Both the position numbers and the translations under genes were made by a program. A DNA stretch of 64,000 nucleotides, from the NCBI RefSeq assembly GCF_023703415.1, contig NZ_JAGMTU010000001.1, positions 186,001 to 250,000 on the forward strand, read 5' to 3'. Positions 33,384 through 41,599 of the stretch are shown piece after piece. Below the pieces are notes generated by a model. The model had not been told where the DNA came from and did no database searches. It was given only the letters and a program-made list of their open reading frames with translations. This DNA is from Microbacterium sp. USTB-Y (GTDB taxonomy: Bacteria; Actinomycetota; Actinomycetes; Actinomycetales; Microbacteriaceae). Within the stretch, counting starts at the first letter, position 1; every line of letters starts with the position of its first letter.

Positions 33384-34874
33384 ATGCCCGGCCGCTCCGG
33401 GACGCGCTCGGTGCGGATGCTCGTCCTGAGCCTGATGGCCTCGATGCTGGTCGTCTCGTTCAATCAGACGGTGCTGAACACCGCCCTGCCCACGATCGTC
33501 GCCGAACTCGGCGGACTGGACAGGATCGGCTGGATCGTCGCCGCCTTCGTGCTCACCGCGACGCTGGCGATGCCGCTCACCGGCGCCGTCTCCGATGTCC
33601 TGGACCGCAAGCGCCTCCTGATCGGCGCGAGCGCCCTGTTCACTCTGGGGACCCTGGGCGGGGCCGTCGCGGGGAGTCTCGACCTGCTCATCGCCGCCCG
33701 CCTCGTCCAGGGCGTCGGCGGCGGGGCGGTGATGGTCCTCACCCAGACGATCATGGCCGCCGCGGTGCCGTCGCGGGAGCGCGCGAAGTACGCCGGTGCC
33801 TTCGGGTCCGTGTGGGCCGTGGCGACGACCGGAGGCGTGCTCATCGGCGGCTGGCTCACCGACGGCCCGGGATGGCGCTGGGTGTTCGGGGGCACGATCC
33901 CCCTCGCCGTGGCCGCGACCCTGCTGTCGCTGCGGGCGATCCCCGCATCCGCGCCCACGTCCGCGAGAGCGACCCCCGATGTCCCGGGGATGCTCCTGCT
34001 CTGCGTCGCCACGACGGCCCTGGTCGCCGCGACCTCGCCGTCCCTGGCGCCGGGAGGGGTCTGGGGTGCGGCGGGCACGGGGATCGCCGCGGTGCTCGGA
34101 CTCGTGCTCGTGGAGCGCCGGGCCGCGCAGCCCGTCCTTCCCGCGGTGCTGTTCCGCAGCCGCACCTTCGTGCTCGCGACGCTGGCCGGGACCCTCTCCA
34201 GCGGCGTCTCCTCCTTCGTCGTGCTCTCCTATCTGCCGTCGTTCCTCCAGATGGTGTTCGGGCTGACCGCCTTCCAGGCGGGCCTGCTCCTGCTGCCGAT
34301 GATCGTCAGCACGGTGCTCGCCTCCACGCTGACCGGATTCGCCGTGACCCGCACCGGCCGGTACGTCCTCATCCCGGCGAGCGGCGCCTGCGCGGTGGGG
34401 ACGGGCCTGCTCCTGCTCGGGCTGGTCGGCCCGCACGGCGGCCCCCACGTGCTCGCCCTGTCGGCCGCGCTCCTCGGCGCCGGAGTGGGCACGAACGTGC
34501 TGCTGTTGACCCTGCTCGCGCAGAACGCGATCCCCGCCGCGAGCATCGGCGTGGGCACCGCGGCCAACAACTTCTTCCGCCAGGCCGGCGCGACCCTCGG
34601 GATCTCGCTCATCGGCCTGGCCTTCGCGGCCCGGATCCAGGACGCGCTGGACGCGTCGATCCGCGCGCACGGCACGACGATCCCATCCGGGGTCTCCCTC
34701 ACCGCCGTGTCGCCGGGCGAACTCGCCTCCCTGTCCGCGCCGGTGCGCGCCGCGGTGTCGGACGCCTACGCTCAGGCGCTTCCCCCGCTGTTCCTGGCGA
34801 TCGCCCCGCTGGCGTTCGCCGCCGCGGTGATGATCCTGTGCCTGGAGCGGCGCCCGCTCGCCGACGGACGCTGA
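33384..34874 (+). CDS. MFS transporter, DHA2 (EmrB/QacA) drug-efflux type
   Basis: A 496-residue integral membrane protein with about 14 hydrophobic segments. Motif FNQTVLNTALPTI in helix 1 is the DHA2 motif (usual form LDxTIVNVALP), and GAVSDVLDRKRLLIGA is MFS motif A. It probably exports a toxic substrate or product, or imports one; the substrate is not readable. It starts 8 bp after the hydantoinase-like gene, so it belongs to the same transcript. Confidence 0.88.
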   Translation: MPGRSGTRSVRMLVLSLMASMLVVSFNQTVLNTALPTIVAELGGLDRIGWIVAAFVLTATLAMPLTGAVSDVLDRKRLLIGASALFTLGTLGGAVAGSLDLLIAARLVQGVGGGAVMVLTQTIMAAAVPSRERAKYAGAFGSVWAVATTGGVLIGGWLTDGPGWRWVFGGTIPLAVAATLLSLRAIPASAPTSARATPDVPGMLLLCVATTALVAATSPSLAPGGVWGAAGTGIAAVLGLVLVERRAAQPVLPAVLFRSRTFVLATLAGTLSSGVSSFVVLSYLPSFLQMVFGLTAFQAGLLLLPMIVSTVLASTLTGFAVTRTGRYVLIPASGACAVGTGLLLLGLVGPHGGPHVLALSAALLGAGVGTNVLLLTLLAQNAIPAASIGVGTAANNFFRQAGATLGISLIGLAFAARIQDALDASIRAHGTTIPSGVSLTAVSPGELASLSAPVRAAVSDAYAQALPPLFLAIAPLAFAAAVMILCLERRPLADGR

Positions 34875-34881
34875 GACCCGG

Positions 34882-34903
34882 GCGACGCCCCGAGGCGCGT
34901 CGC
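34882..34903. terminator. Weak terminator-like hairpin
   Basis: GCGACGC / GCGTCGC, 7-bp perfect stem with an 8-base loop between the convergent MFS and RecQ genes. Confidence 0.35.
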
Positions 34904-34928
34904 GGCCCCCGATCGGCGATGTCTCGGC

Positions 34929-37046
34929 TTAGCCCCGTAGCGCGAGCACGAACGGGAGCACGTCGGTCGCTCCGGCACGACGGAGGGATCGGGCGGCGAC
35001 GGTGAGCGTCCAGCGGCTGTCGGCCTGATCGTCCACGAGCAGCACCGGCCCGGCCGGGACGGCGAGGGCATCGGCGGAGAACCGGTCCCAGACGCCGGCG
35101 AGGCGGAACGCGCTGTTGCCGCCGGGCCCGCCGCTCGGCCCTCCTCCGGTCGTGGCCAGCTCGCCCAGGTACGGCAGCCGGCCGATCTCGGCGAGGCTCC
35201 GCGCGAGCGACCCGACGAGAAGCGGTCGGGTGTGCGAGGGCACCGAGACGACCGCGACCGGACGCTCGGCCCAGCCCCAGCCGGCGAGTACGCGCACGCA
35301 GGCGTCGCGCAGCCGATCGGGAACCGGGGCATCCGGCGCTCCGGCGGTGAAGAGCTCGCGCAGCGCACCGCCCCAGCCGAGGTCGGTGAGACGGGCGAGC
35401 GCGCGCCCCTCCCCCGCCTGCTCGTCCACGGCGATGCGTCCCTTCACCGGGACGCCGAGCCGGTCGGCGCCGGTCGGCCACGCCCGCCGGGGCTCGACCG
35501 GCACTCCGACGCGATCGAGCGACGCCGAGGCCGCGGCACTCGCATCGGCGCCGACGCCGGTCGGATACCAGGCCCCGGCGCAGTTGTCGCACCGCCCGCA
35601 GGGTGCGGCGGTGTCATCGTCGAGCGTGCGCTGCAGGAATTCCATGCGGCATCCCGAGCCCTGCTCGTACTCCACCATGTGCTGCTGCTCCGCCCGGCGC
35701 TCCGCCGCGATCCGCTCGTACCGCTCGGCGTCGTAGACCCAGGGCTCGCCCGTCGCGACCCAGCCGCCCTGCACCCGGCGCACCGCACCGTCGACGTCGA
35801 GCACCTTGAGCAGCAGCTCCAGCGGCGTGCGGCGGATGTCGACCATCGCCTCGAGGACGGGGGTCGACACCGGCGCGTCCCCCAGAGCCGCGATGACCCG
35901 CTCCGCCCGCTCCCGATCCGGCATCGACGCGGTCGCGAAGTAGTGCCAGATGTCGCGGTCCTCGGCCCCCGGCAGCAGCAGCACGTCCGCGCTCTCGCTC
36001 GCGCGCCCGGCGCGGCCCACCTGCTGGTAGTACGCGACCGGAGAGGACGGAGCCCCCAGATGCAGCACGAACCCGAGATCGGGCTTGTCGAACCCCATCC
36101 CCAGCGCACTCGTCGCGACCAGCGCCTTCACCTCGTTGCGCTTGAGCATCGACTCCGACTCGGCGCGCTCCTCCGGATCCGTCTGGCCCGTGTAGGCGCG
36201 GACCTCGTGCCCGCGCTCGCGCAGCAGGCGCGCCGTGTCCACGGCCGCCGCGACCGTCAGCGCGTAGATGATGCCGGATCCGGGCAGCTCGTCCAGATGG
36301 CTGAGCAGCCAGGCCAGCCGGCTGGGCGCATCGGGCAGGCGCAGCACCCCGAGCCGGAGGGAGGCGCGGGCGAGCGGGCCCCGGATCGTGAGCACCTCGG
36401 ATCCGCCTCCCGCCTCCGCGGCGCCGAGCTGCTCGGCGACGTCGGCAACGACCCGGCTGTTCGCGGTCGCGGTGGTGGCGAGCACCGGCACGTCGGCGGG
36501 CATCCGCGCGATGAGCTCGCGCAACCGCCGGTAGTCGGGGCGGAAGTCGTGCCCCCAGTCGCTGATGCAGTGCGCCTCGTCGACGACGAGCATGCCGATG
36601 CGGCGCACGAGCGCGGGCAGCTGCTCTTCGCGGAACGACGGGTTGTTGAGCCGCTCGGGAGACACCAGGAGCACGTCGACCTCGTCGCGGTCCAGCTGCG
36701 CGAGCACGTCGGCCCACTCGTGCGCGTTCGTGGAGTTGATCGCCACCGCGCGCACGCCCGCACGCTCGGCCGCGGCGATCTGGTCGCGCATGAGCGCGAG
36801 GAGCGGGGAGACGAGCACGGTGGGCCCAGCGCCCTGCTGCCGCAGCAGCAGCGTCGCGACGAAGTAGACCGCCGACTTGCCCCAGCCGGTGCGCTGCACC
36901 ACCAGCGCCCGCCGCCGCTCGGCGACCAGCGCCTCGATCGCCGCGTACTGCCCGTCGTGGAACTCGGCGTCGGGGCGGCCGACGAGGGACCGCAGCGCCG
37001 CGAGGGCGGCGGCGTGCGTCTCGGGCGAGGAGCCGTGCTGCGTCAT
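34929..37046 (-). CDS. recQ: RecQ family ATP-dependent DNA helicase with C-terminal phosphoribosyltransferase-like domain
   Basis: A 705-residue superfamily 2 helicase. Walker A QRTGWGKSAV at residues 51-60 (Lys57), DEAH box VVDEAHCISDWGHDFRPDY, motif VI QQVGRAGR and a cysteine cluster (CRMEFLQRTL, then CGRCDNC) for zinc. The last ~150 residues are not HRDC: they contain PVLLVDDQADSRWTLTVAARSL, a PRPP-binding-like loop as in PRTases. This tail is seen in actinobacterial RecQ-like proteins. Start chosen at ATG 37046; the longer frame upstream looks non-coding. Role: DNA repair and recombination. Confidence 0.9.
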   Translation of the reverse strand: MTQHGSSPETHAAALAALRSLVGRPDAEFHDGQYAAIEALVAERRRALVVQRTGWGKSAVYFVATLLLRQQGAGPTVLVSPLLALMRDQIAAAERAGVRAVAINSTNAHEWADVLAQLDRDEVDVLLVSPERLNNPSFREEQLPALVRRIGMLVVDEAHCISDWGHDFRPDYRRLRELIARMPADVPVLATTATANSRVVADVAEQLGAAEAGGGSEVLTIRGPLARASLRLGVLRLPDAPSRLAWLLSHLDELPGSGIIYALTVAAAVDTARLLRERGHEVRAYTGQTDPEERAESESMLKRNEVKALVATSALGMGFDKPDLGFVLHLGAPSSPVAYYQQVGRAGRASESADVLLLPGAEDRDIWHYFATASMPDRERAERVIAALGDAPVSTPVLEAMVDIRRTPLELLLKVLDVDGAVRRVQGGWVATGEPWVYDAERYERIAAERRAEQQHMVEYEQGSGCRMEFLQRTLDDDTAAPCGRCDNCAGAWYPTGVGADASAAASASLDRVGVPVEPRRAWPTGADRLGVPVKGRIAVDEQAGEGRALARLTDLGWGGALRELFTAGAPDAPVPDRLRDACVRVLAGWGWAERPVAVVSVPSHTRPLLVGSLARSLAEIGRLPYLGELATTGGGPSGGPGGNSAFRLAGVWDRFSADALAVPAGPVLLVDDQADSRWTLTVAARSLRRAGATDVLPFVLALRG

Positions 37047-37105
37047 GCTCCCAGCCTGCCGCACTCCTCCGACATGCGCGCGGCCGTCCTTCCCGGGCAT
37101 CCGGC

Positions 37106-37183
37106 TACGCTCGGACGATGAGCACATCGGCGCGACGGACGACCGGTCTCCGCGCCGCAATCGCGCCGAGGCCCGTCTCGTGA
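37106..37183 (+). promoter_or_regulatory. Leaderless -10 box and 21-codon leader reading frame
   Basis: TACGCT (37106-37111) lies 6 bases before an ATG at 37118 that opens a 21-codon frame (begins MSTSARRTTG) whose TGA overlaps the GTG of the next gene. It may be a translated leader that couples to the 139-residue protein, or the real gene may simply start elsewhere. Confidence 0.3.
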
Positions 37184-37599
37184 TCACGCGTGAACTCGCG
37201 ATCGCGCTGCGCGACGCCGGCCTGGTGTGGCACCCGGCCGAGGGCGACCGCTTCCAGCTCGTCCTGCCCGACGAGGTGGAGCTGGAGGTCGAGGCCGACG
37301 TCTTCACCGTCAGCACGATGACGATCGAGGCCCGGCGCACGCCGACCGGCATGATCCTCGCGTTCAACGGCACGACCGAGTGGGCGCTCGACGCGGTGAC
37401 GCTCACGGAGGCGGTCTGGCTGCCCCGCGAGGACCAGCTGCGCGACCTGCTGCGTGGCACGTTCCGACGGCTCACGCGACTCGACGACGCGTTCCGCGTC
37501 GAGATCGAGATCGGCCCGGAGCAGCTGCGCTTCGAGCATCCGGATCCGTCCGAGGCGTACGGGCGTGCCCTGCTCGCGCTCATCGACCGCTCGCGCTGA
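37180..37599 (+). CDS. Conserved-looking hypothetical protein
   Basis: A 139-residue protein of no recognised family. It starts MITRELAIALRDAGLVWHPAEGDRFQL when the GTG at 37180 is used, has alternating strand-like segments with many acidic residues, no membrane segment and no signal peptide. Codon use is normal for the window (strong third-position GC), so it is probably real. It is divergent from recQ and upstream of the DNA ligase by 60 bp. Start uncertain. Confidence 0.6.
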   Translation: MITRELAIALRDAGLVWHPAEGDRFQLVLPDEVELEVEADVFTVSTMTIEARRTPTGMILAFNGTTEWALDAVTLTEAVWLPREDQLRDLLRGTFRRLTRLDDAFRVEIEIGPEQLRFEHPDPSEAYGRALLALIDRSR

Positions 37600-37647
37600 G
37601 AGCGGTGCGGAGCGGACGAGCGCGCTCACGATGTCCGACCCCGGTGC

Positions 37648-37653
37648 GACAAT
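37648..37653 (+). promoter_or_regulatory. Candidate leaderless -10 box of the DNA ligase gene
   Basis: GACAAT, six bases before the ATG at 37660; no ribosome site is seen, so the transcript may begin at the start codon. Confidence 0.35.
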
Positions 37654-37659
37654 GCCGTC

Positions 37660-39183
37660 ATGAAGCTCAGCGAGGTCGTCGCCGCGGTCGGCCGGGCCGC
37701 CGCCACCTCGTCGCGCCTGGCCAAGATCGACGTCTTGGCGGGACTGCTGCGCGGCGCCGAGCCCGACGAGCTCGCGCCCCTCGTCGGCCTGCTGCTCGCC
37801 TCGCCGAGGCAGGGCAGGCTCGGCGTCGGCTGGCGGGGCATCGCCGCCGTCGAGGTGGCGCCCGCCGAAGCGGCATCCCTGACGATCGCCGACGTCGACC
37901 GCGCCCTGGATGAGCTCGCCGCGGTCTCCGGTTCGGGGTCCTCGTCCGCGCGCTCCGCCGCGCTCGAAGGGCTCGCCGCCCGTGCCACCGCCACGGAATG
38001 GGACTTCCTGGCGCGCGCGATGCTCGGCGAGCTCCGTACCGGCGCGCTCGCAGGCGTGCTGCTCGATGCGGTCGCCCGCGCGTCGGACCGCGCGCCCGCG
38101 GCGGTCCGACGGGCCGCGATGCTCTCGGGCGACCTCGGCGCGACCGCGCTCATCGCCCTCACCGGCACCGCGGAGGACCTGGAGGCGGTGGGGCTCGCGG
38201 TGGGCCGGCCGGTGCTCCCGATGCTCGCGGCGAGCGCCACGACTCCGGGCGCGGCACTGGAGATCACCGGCGAGGCGTCGGTCGAGTACAAGCTCGACGG
38301 AGCGCGCATCCAGGTGCACCGGCACGGCGATGAGGTCCGCGTCTTCACGCGCAGCCTCGCCGATGTGACGCACCGGCTCCCCGAGATCGTCGACATCGTG
38401 CGCGCCCTGCCCGCGCACGACCTCATCCTGGACGGGGAGACGCTCGCGCTCGACGAGGACGGCGGCCCGCGGCCGTTCCAGGAGACCATGTCCCGTTTCG
38501 GCGCGGACGCCTCCCGCGAACTCGCCCTGCGGCCGTGGTTCTTCGACCTCCTGCACGTCGACGGTCGCGATCTCATCGATGAGCCGCTCGCCGCGCGTCT
38601 CGTCGAGCTCGAGCGCGTGGTCGGCGGGTGGCGCATGCCCGGGGTCGTGACCGCCGATCCCGAGGCGGCGGAGCGCGTGTCCAGGGAGGCGCTGGCCGCG
38701 GGGCACGAGGGCGTCGTCGTCAAGGCCATCGGATCCGCCTATGCGGCGGGCCGGCGCGGCAAGAGCTGGGTGAAGGTCAAGCCCGTGCTGACCTACGACC
38801 TCGTCGTGCTCGGCGCCGAGTGGGGATCCGGCCGGCGGCGCGGCCTGCTCTCGAACCTGCACCTGGGCGCCCGGGATCCCGAGGGCGAGTTCGGCGAGCC
38901 CGGCGGCTTCGTCATGGTCGGCAAGACCTTCAAGGGGCTCACCGACGAGCTGCTGCGCTGGCAGACCGAGACCTTCCCCGGCTACGAGACGCGGCGCACC
39001 GCGTCCGCCGTGTTCATGCGCCCCGAGATCGTCGTCGAGATCGCGATCGACGGGGTGCAGCGCTCGCCCCGCTACCCCGGCGGCGTCGCGCTGCGGTTCG
39101 CCCGGGTGAAGCACTACCGCCCCGACAAGCCGGCCGCCGAGGCCGACACGATCCAGACCCTGCGCGGACTGCTGCGCGAGTGA
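37660..39183 (+). CDS. ATP-dependent DNA ligase (LigB type)
   Basis: A 507-residue ligase that seals nicks using ATP. The adenylated Lys is Lys211 in VEYKLDGARIQVH; DLILDGETLAL (motif III region), PWFFDLLHVDG, HEGVVVKAIG (motif IV) and SWVKVKP (motif V) follow. The N-terminal 200 residues are the helical DNA-binding domain (FLARAMLGELRTGAL) of the LigB group found in mycobacteria and other actinobacteria. It complements the essential NAD-dependent ligase and probably serves repair, as RecQ nearby. Confidence 0.93.
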   Translation: MKLSEVVAAVGRAAATSSRLAKIDVLAGLLRGAEPDELAPLVGLLLASPRQGRLGVGWRGIAAVEVAPAEAASLTIADVDRALDELAAVSGSGSSSARSAALEGLAARATATEWDFLARAMLGELRTGALAGVLLDAVARASDRAPAAVRRAAMLSGDLGATALIALTGTAEDLEAVGLAVGRPVLPMLAASATTPGAALEITGEASVEYKLDGARIQVHRHGDEVRVFTRSLADVTHRLPEIVDIVRALPAHDLILDGETLALDEDGGPRPFQETMSRFGADASRELALRPWFFDLLHVDGRDLIDEPLAARLVELERVVGGWRMPGVVTADPEAAERVSREALAAGHEGVVVKAIGSAYAAGRRGKSWVKVKPVLTYDLVVLGAEWGSGRRRGLLSNLHLGARDPEGEFGEPGGFVMVGKTFKGLTDELLRWQTETFPGYETRRTASAVFMRPEIVVEIAIDGVQRSPRYPGGVALRFARVKHYRPDKPAAEADTIQTLRGLLRE

Positions 39184-39214
39184 GGCGCGGATCCGCCGGG
39201 GCGGCATGGCGCGA

Positions 39215-39376
39215 TAGAATCGGCTCGTCCGGCGCCCGCGCGTCACCCGCCTCCGTGCGCCGGTGCTCGAAAAAGGGGCACGAAGCCCGCAGCGCACGCA
39301 CCGACGACGGTGCGCAGCAGCTCCGGCGAGACACATACGGATCCTGTTCCGTTGTCGTCTCGAAAGGACGTTCCGC
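39215..39376 (+). promoter_or_regulatory. Promoter and long structured 5' leader of the ThDP enzyme gene
   Basis: -10 TAGAAT at 39215-39220 implies a leader of about 150 bases. It can form a perfect 7-bp hairpin CGCACCG-ACGA-CGGTGCG (39297-39314) and a 6-bp stem CGAGAC (39327-39332) / GTCTCG (39357-39362) that ends at the ribosome site GAAAGGA. I do not recognise the TPP-riboswitch core or another known class. Confidence 0.4.
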
Positions 39377-41023
39377 ATGCCCACCGTCTCCGCGCACGTC
39401 GCGCTCACCCTCGCCCAGCACATCGACGCCGTCTTCGGCGTGATGGGCAACGGCAACGCCTACTTCCTCGACGCGATCGAGAAGCAGACCGATGCCGGCT
39501 TCACCGCCGTCCGTCATGAGCAGGGCGCCGTGGTCGCCGCCGACGCGCACTTCCGCGCCTCCGGGCGCATCGCCGCCGCGACCAGCACCTATGGCGCCGG
39601 CTTCACCAACACGCTCACAGCGCTGGCCGAGTCGGTGCAGGCGCACATCCCGCTCGTGCTCGTCGTCGGCGACGAGCCCACGAGCGGCCCGCGCCCCTGG
39701 GACGTCGACCAGATCGCCCTCGCCTCGGGCGTCGGCGCCCGCACGTACACCGTCGGCCGGGCCGATGCCGCCGCGACCTCGGTCATCGCGATCGAGCACG
39801 CCCTCACCTATCGCGTGCCGGTCGTCCTCGCGATCCCCTACGACGTCGCCGCCCTCGAGGCCGGCGAGGTGCCCGCCGCTCCCGCGCCGCGCGTGCCGGC
39901 GGCGCTCGCGGTGAAGGGCGAGTTCGCCGAGGGGATGCTCGACCGCATCGCCGAGGCCCTGGGTTCCGCGAAGCGCCCGTTCCTGCTCGCGGGGCGCGGC
40001 GCCTGGCTCGCCGGGGCCGGCGAGGCGCTGGGCGCGCTCGCCGACGCGACGGGCGCGCTCACCGCGTCCTCCGCGCTCGGCCGCGGGGTGTTCCCCGACC
40101 AGCGCTTCGACCTCGGCGTGACCGGAGGCTTCGGCGCGGAGGGCGGGATGGACCTCATCCGCGAGGCCGACGTCGCCGTGGTGTTCGGCGCCTCGCTGAA
40201 CCAGTTCACGATGCGGTTCGGCGCCCTGTTCGCCCCGGGCACGCAGGTCTTCCAGATCGATGTGGCGCCCGCGGCCACGCACGCGCACGTCGGCGGGTTC
40301 GTGCGGGCCGACGCCCGGCTCGCGGCCGAGGCGCTCGTCGCCCGGCTGCAGGGCGCCGAGGGATCCGGCTGGCGGGAGGGCGTCGACGTCGTCGCAGCCC
40401 GCGCGTACGCGCCCGGCGACGAGGCGGCGCCCGACGGCCGGCTCGACCCGCGCTCCGCGGCCCGCCGCATCGCCGAGCTGCTGCCCGAGGATCGCGTCGT
40501 CGTCTCGGACGGCGGGCACTTCATCGGCTGGGCGAACATGTACTGGCCGGTCGCGTCCCCCGACCGGATGATGATGATCGGCACCGCTTTCCAGGCCATC
40601 GGCCAGGGCTGGCCGAGCGTCGTGGGCGCCACCCGCGCCCGCCCGGAGGCGACCGTCGTGCTCACCTCCGGCGACGGCGGCGGCCTCATGGCGATCGCCG
40701 ATCTGGAGTCGGCCGTGCGCTCCGCCGGCGGCCGCGGCCTCGCCGTGATCTGGAACGATGCGGCCTACGGCGCCGAGGTCAACCTCTACGGCCTCAAGGG
40801 CCTGGCCCGCGAGCCCATGCTCATCCCGCAGGTCGACTTCGCCGCCTTCGCCGCGGCGGTGGGGGCCGAGGGCGTCGCTGTGCGCACCCTCGCGGACCTC
40901 GACCGCCTGGCCGCCTGGACGTCCGAGGATCCCGCGACCCGCCCGTTCCTCGTCCTCGACCTGCGCATCTCCGGCGACGTCATCGCCCCGTACCAGGAGG
41001 AGATCATCCGCGTGAACTCCTGA
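39377..41023 (+). CDS. Thiamine diphosphate-dependent enzyme, acetolactate synthase/decarboxylase-like
   Basis: A 548-residue ThDP enzyme of the acetolactate synthase, benzoylformate decarboxylase and oxalyl-CoA decarboxylase group. The activating Glu48 is in AVRHEQGAV; the ThDP/Mg motif is TSGDGGGLMAIADLES through IWNDAAYG. The central domain (LLAGRGAWLAGAGEAL, VFQIDVAP) is present. No operon partner is visible and the small regulatory subunit of acetolactate synthase is absent, so a decarboxylase or carboligase role is more likely. Ribosome site GAAAGGA ends 9 bases before the ATG. Confidence 0.85.
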   Translation: MPTVSAHVALTLAQHIDAVFGVMGNGNAYFLDAIEKQTDAGFTAVRHEQGAVVAADAHFRASGRIAAATSTYGAGFTNTLTALAESVQAHIPLVLVVGDEPTSGPRPWDVDQIALASGVGARTYTVGRADAAATSVIAIEHALTYRVPVVLAIPYDVAALEAGEVPAAPAPRVPAALAVKGEFAEGMLDRIAEALGSAKRPFLLAGRGAWLAGAGEALGALADATGALTASSALGRGVFPDQRFDLGVTGGFGAEGGMDLIREADVAVVFGASLNQFTMRFGALFAPGTQVFQIDVAPAATHAHVGGFVRADARLAAEALVARLQGAEGSGWREGVDVVAARAYAPGDEAAPDGRLDPRSAARRIAELLPEDRVVVSDGGHFIGWANMYWPVASPDRMMMIGTAFQAIGQGWPSVVGATRARPEATVVLTSGDGGGLMAIADLESAVRSAGGRGLAVIWNDAAYGAEVNLYGLKGLAREPMLIPQVDFAAFAAAVGAEGVAVRTLADLDRLAAWTSEDPATRPFLVLDLRISGDVIAPYQEEIIRVNS

Positions 41024-41072
41024 ACCTCGGCCGGTGCACGCCTGCCCCACACGGACCACGCCAAGAACTCTT

Positions 41073-41113
41073 CGATATCACTGATCCGGGATATCGCGGA
41101 TCAGTGATATCGT
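41073..41113 (+). promoter_or_regulatory. Perfect 16-bp inverted repeat, autoregulatory operator with leaderless promoter
   Basis: CGATATCACTGATCCG (41073-41088) and CGGATCAGTGATATCG (41097-41112) are exact inverted copies with an 8-bp spacer. GATATC occurs three times at a 16-bp period (41074, 41090, 41106). The likely -10 box TATCGT (41108-41113) overlaps the right arm, and six bases later the ATG of the antitoxin starts the mRNA. The fused HTH domain of the antitoxin is the obvious ligand. Confidence 0.7.
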
Positions 41114-41119
41114 GGCGTC

Positions 41120-41599
41120 ATGGCACGAGCGGCGGAAGTGATCCGGGAGGCGCGAAAGCGCGCCGGCATGACCCAGATCGAGCTCGCCCGTCGCAGCGGC
41201 ATCGCGCAGAACGTGATCAGCGACTACGAACGCGGCAAGCGCGAGCCCTCCTTCGGCGCTGTCGACCTGCTACTGGGGGCCGCCGGGCTCACCATCGAGT
41301 ACGCGCCGCTCTCCGAGCTGGAACGCATCCGACGGCGACGCGACGAGATCGTCGACGTCCTGGCCGCGCACGGCCTGACGAACGTGGGCGTCTTCGGCAG
41401 CGTGGCGCGGGGCGAGGAGACGAGCACCAGCGATATCGACCTGCTCGTCGACATCGCCGACGGAACGGGGCTGCTCGCTATCATCGGCGCTCAGGTCGAA
41501 CTCGAAGACCTTCTCGGCCGCTCGGTCGATCTCGTTCCGCGCGACGGATTGAAGGCAGATGTCACCCCTTCTGTCACGCGAGATGTCGTGATGCTGTGA
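41120..41599 (+). CDS. MntA-type antitoxin: XRE HTH fused to minimal nucleotidyltransferase
   Basis: A 159-residue two-domain protein. Residues 1-62 are an XRE helix-turn-helix (RKRAGMTQIELARRSGIAQ, ISDYERGKREPSFG); residues 85-159 are a minimal nucleotidyltransferase with the exact GSx10DxD motif (Gly93, Ser94, Asp105, Asp107 in GSVARGEETSTSDIDLLVD). MntA antitoxins inactivate the HEPN toxin HepT by AMP transfer. The added HTH would let it also repress its own promoter. Stop overlaps the toxin start (GTGA). Confidence 0.85.
   Translation: MARAAEVIREARKRAGMTQIELARRSGIAQNVISDYERGKREPSFGAVDLLLGAAGLTIEYAPLSELERIRRRRDEIVDVLAAHGLTNVGVFGSVARGEETSTSDIDLLVDIADGTGLLAIIGAQVELEDLLGRSVDLVPRDGLKADVTPSVTRDVVML

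Noticed and set aside
39215..39376. TPP riboswitch in front of the ThDP enzyme
   Set aside because: The CUGAGA and ACCUGAU core elements are absent; kept only as an unclassified structured leader.
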